DNA of 6,512 nucleotides, from contig CAMWJQ010000237.1 in assembly GCA_947174615.1 (NCBI GenBank), positions 1 to 6,512 on the forward strand. The letters are read 5' to 3'. The DNA comes from an uncultured Lachnospiraceae bacterium (GTDB taxonomy: Bacteria; Bacillota; Clostridia; Lachnospirales; Lachnospiraceae). The position numbers were made by a program, and so were the translations under genes. This document shows positions 5,041 through 6,512 of the stretch, piece by piece (position 1 is the first letter of the stretch; the number at the start of each line of letters is the position of its first letter). The notes beneath the pieces were generated by a model. The model saw nothing but the letters and a program-made list of their open reading frames with translations, searched no databases and was not told the origin of the DNA.

Positions 5041-6492
5041 TTATTCTTTCTGTTTTATTATTTCGAGCAGATACTTCCACATTCTCGCTGTCGAGGATAT
5101 GCTCAACCGCTCTTCTGTCGTGTGGATATCATAGATATTGGGACCAAACGACACACAGTCCAGACCGGGTATCTTAGCTGTCATGATGCCGCACTCAAGC
5201 CCTGCATGGAGTGCTTCCACCTGCGCATCCTTTCCAAACAATTCTCTATAAATACGAACCATATCTGACCTTAACTTAGAGTCTGGATCAAACTGCCAGC
5301 CCGGATACTCTCCATGTGTCTCTGTCGAGCCTCCAAACAGCTTTGTCAAAGTCTGTACCTGAAGATTTACCTTGTACTTTGCTGTCTCAATCGCGCTTCG
5401 AATCGCTGTGCTTGCAGTCACCTCCTGTTCGGATGTCCTTAGAATCCCCAGATTCAACGAGGTTTCAACAAGACCATCAATGTCAGCACTCATCGCCATC
5501 ACTCCGTTCGGAAAAAGTGTCAGGAAGGACAGTACGCGCTCTGTACTGTCTGAATCAAACACACTTTGCCCTGAGGCTGCAGACTCTGCCGCACGGATAA
5601 ACAAGCCCTGTTCTTTCGACTGATTCTCTTTCCGCTCTGTGCGTTCGATTTCTTTTATTTTCTGGATAAACGCATCTTTCTTCTCATCTTCAATATATAC
5701 GACAGCGCTTGCCTCGCGCGGGATGGCATTGTCCTTCTCCCCTCCGCCAATCTGCACCAGACGAAATGAGGTACTGTACTTCAGCTGCTGTAAGGATAGC
5801 CCCAACAGCTTGATTGCATTTGCACGTTCTTTATTGATCTCAGTGCCTGAATGTCCGCCCAGCAGACCGCCCACTGTCACCTCCAAATAGACGCCATTCT
5901 GTGCTTCCTCCTTTTGCACAGGGATATGGCAGTCTGTACGCATACCGCCGGCACAGCTCGTCAGCAGGATTCCTTCCTCCTCCGAGTCAATGTTCAGCAT
6001 CCTTTTCGCGGAGAGCATAGAGAGGTCGATCGCTGTCGCGCCTTCCATTCCAATTTCCTCGTCCGTCGTGATGACCGCCTCGATGCGAGGATGTGCGATA
6101 TCCTCCGCGTCAAGCAGTGCGAGGATATATGCCACTGCGATGCCGTCATCACCGCCAAGACTCGTTCCCTCTGCATACACAAAATCCCCATCCACTTTTA
6201 ACCGCAGCGGGTCTTTTGCCAAATCGATATCACAATCATTCTTTTTGACTGCAACCATGTCCATATGTCCCTGTAAAATAATGGGAGCTGTCTCTTCATA
6301 TCCCTCTGATGCCTCTTTCACGATAATGACATTATTGCTGGCATCCCTGATATGAAACAAGCCCCTCTCCTGTGCAAATTCAGCCAGGTAGCTGCTGATT
6401 TCGTCAAGATTTCCTGATCCATGCGGAATATTGCAAAGTTTCTCAAAATAGTAAAATACCTTTTTGGGTTCCAGATTTTCCAATACACTCAT
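5041..6492 (-). CDS. pepD: Cytosolic dipeptidase PepD (aminoacyl-histidine dipeptidase, M20C)
   Basis: PepD is a cytoplasmic zinc metallopeptidase that cleaves dipeptides of broad sequence, including Xaa-His such as carnosine, and so completes peptide breakdown. The 483 residues match the usual PepD length. The metal-site motifs are intact: LQGHMDM (His76, with catalytic-type Asp78), GGDDG (Asp115), TTDEEIGMEGA (Glu145 as general base, Glu146 as ligand), NIDSEEEG (Asp169) and DIHTTEER (His457). All are offset by four from the residues assigned in the Vibrio enzyme, as I recall them. GGHSG (His214) marks the lid/dimerisation domain, and HAGLECG (His429) lies near the end. Residues 281-296 are a Lys/Glu-rich linker. 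The ATG has AGAGG about 8 bases upstream, at the window edge. hflK follows after 56 bases on the same strand with no terminator between, so an operon is likely; its promoter lies outside the window. Confidence 0.96.
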   Translation of the reverse strand: MSVLENLEPKKVFYYFEKLCNIPHGSGNLDEISSYLAEFAQERGLFHIRDASNNVIIVKEASEGYEETAPIILQGHMDMVAVKKNDCDIDLAKDPLRLKVDGDFVYAEGTSLGGDDGIAVAYILALLDAEDIAHPRIEAVITTDEEIGMEGATAIDLSMLSAKRMLNIDSEEEGILLTSCAGGMRTDCHIPVQKEEAQNGVYLEVTVGGLLGGHSGTEINKERANAIKLLGLSLQQLKYSTSFRLVQIGGGEKDNAIPREASAVVYIEDEKKDAFIQKIKEIERTERKENQSKEQGLFIRAAESAASGQSVFDSDSTERVLSFLTLFPNGVMAMSADIDGLVETSLNLGILRTSEQEVTASTAIRSAIETAKYKVNLQVQTLTKLFGGSTETHGEYPGWQFDPDSKLRSDMVRIYRELFGKDAQVEALHAGLECGIMTAKIPGLDCVSFGPNIYDIHTTEERLSISSTARMWKYLLEIIKQKE

Positions 6493-6512
6493 ACCTATTA
6501 CCTCTTTATAAT

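Noticed and set aside
4985..5080. GTG start at 5080 that would overlap hflK with pepD
   Set aside because: The extra 32 residues are unlike HflK, and a good AGGAG precedes the ATG at 4984.

Overview
The window looks like chromosomal DNA of a Clostridia bacterium, most likely a Lachnospiraceae relative. The grounds are moderate GC coding sequence with AT-rich spacers, strong AGGAGG-type ribosome binding sites, TTGACA/TATAAT-type promoters, and the protein set: a CBS-DRTGG family II pyrophosphatase, DUF378 and DUF6465-like proteins, and PepD. The lineage is inferred from gene content and was not tested by alignment. I see no mobile element, CRISPR array, rRNA or tRNA.

Layout, left to right. 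(1) 1-1175, minus strand: a manganese-dependent inorganic pyrophosphatase carrying CBS and DRTGG regulatory domains. An in-frame amber codon at 69-71 interrupts it, and recognisable pyrophosphatase sequence continues in the same frame to the window edge. (2) 1176-1362: a divergent promoter region with a good sigma-A promoter for the pyrophosphatase and a second promoter facing right. (3) 1363-1844, plus strand: two small unrecognised proteins, each 68 aa with the starts chosen here, closed by a perfect 17-bp terminator that also serves the convergent gene. (4) 1907-2503, minus strand: a Lys/Glu/Ala/Thr-rich low-complexity protein with a compact DUF6465-like C-terminal domain. (5) 2504-2755: another divergent promoter region, with a 9-bp inverted motif touching both promoters. 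(6) 2756-2971, plus strand: a small two-helix DUF378 membrane protein with its own terminator. (7) 6492-3054, minus strand: a probable operon pepD-hflK-hflC.

Functionally these are mostly housekeeping genes. The pyrophosphatase removes PPi made by biosynthesis, PepD finishes peptide breakdown, and HflK/HflC form the membrane SPFH complex that in other bacteria surrounds and modulates the FtsH protease. Placing a dipeptidase next to HflKC groups proteolysis-related functions, but the link is contextual only.

The most notable observation is the amber codon in the pyrophosphatase. It sits where relatives are expected to have tyrosine, the frame is intact on both sides, and none of the other seven genes here ends in TAG. 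No convincing new multi-gene system is visible. The two-gene unknown cassette at 1363-1844 is the least explained part.
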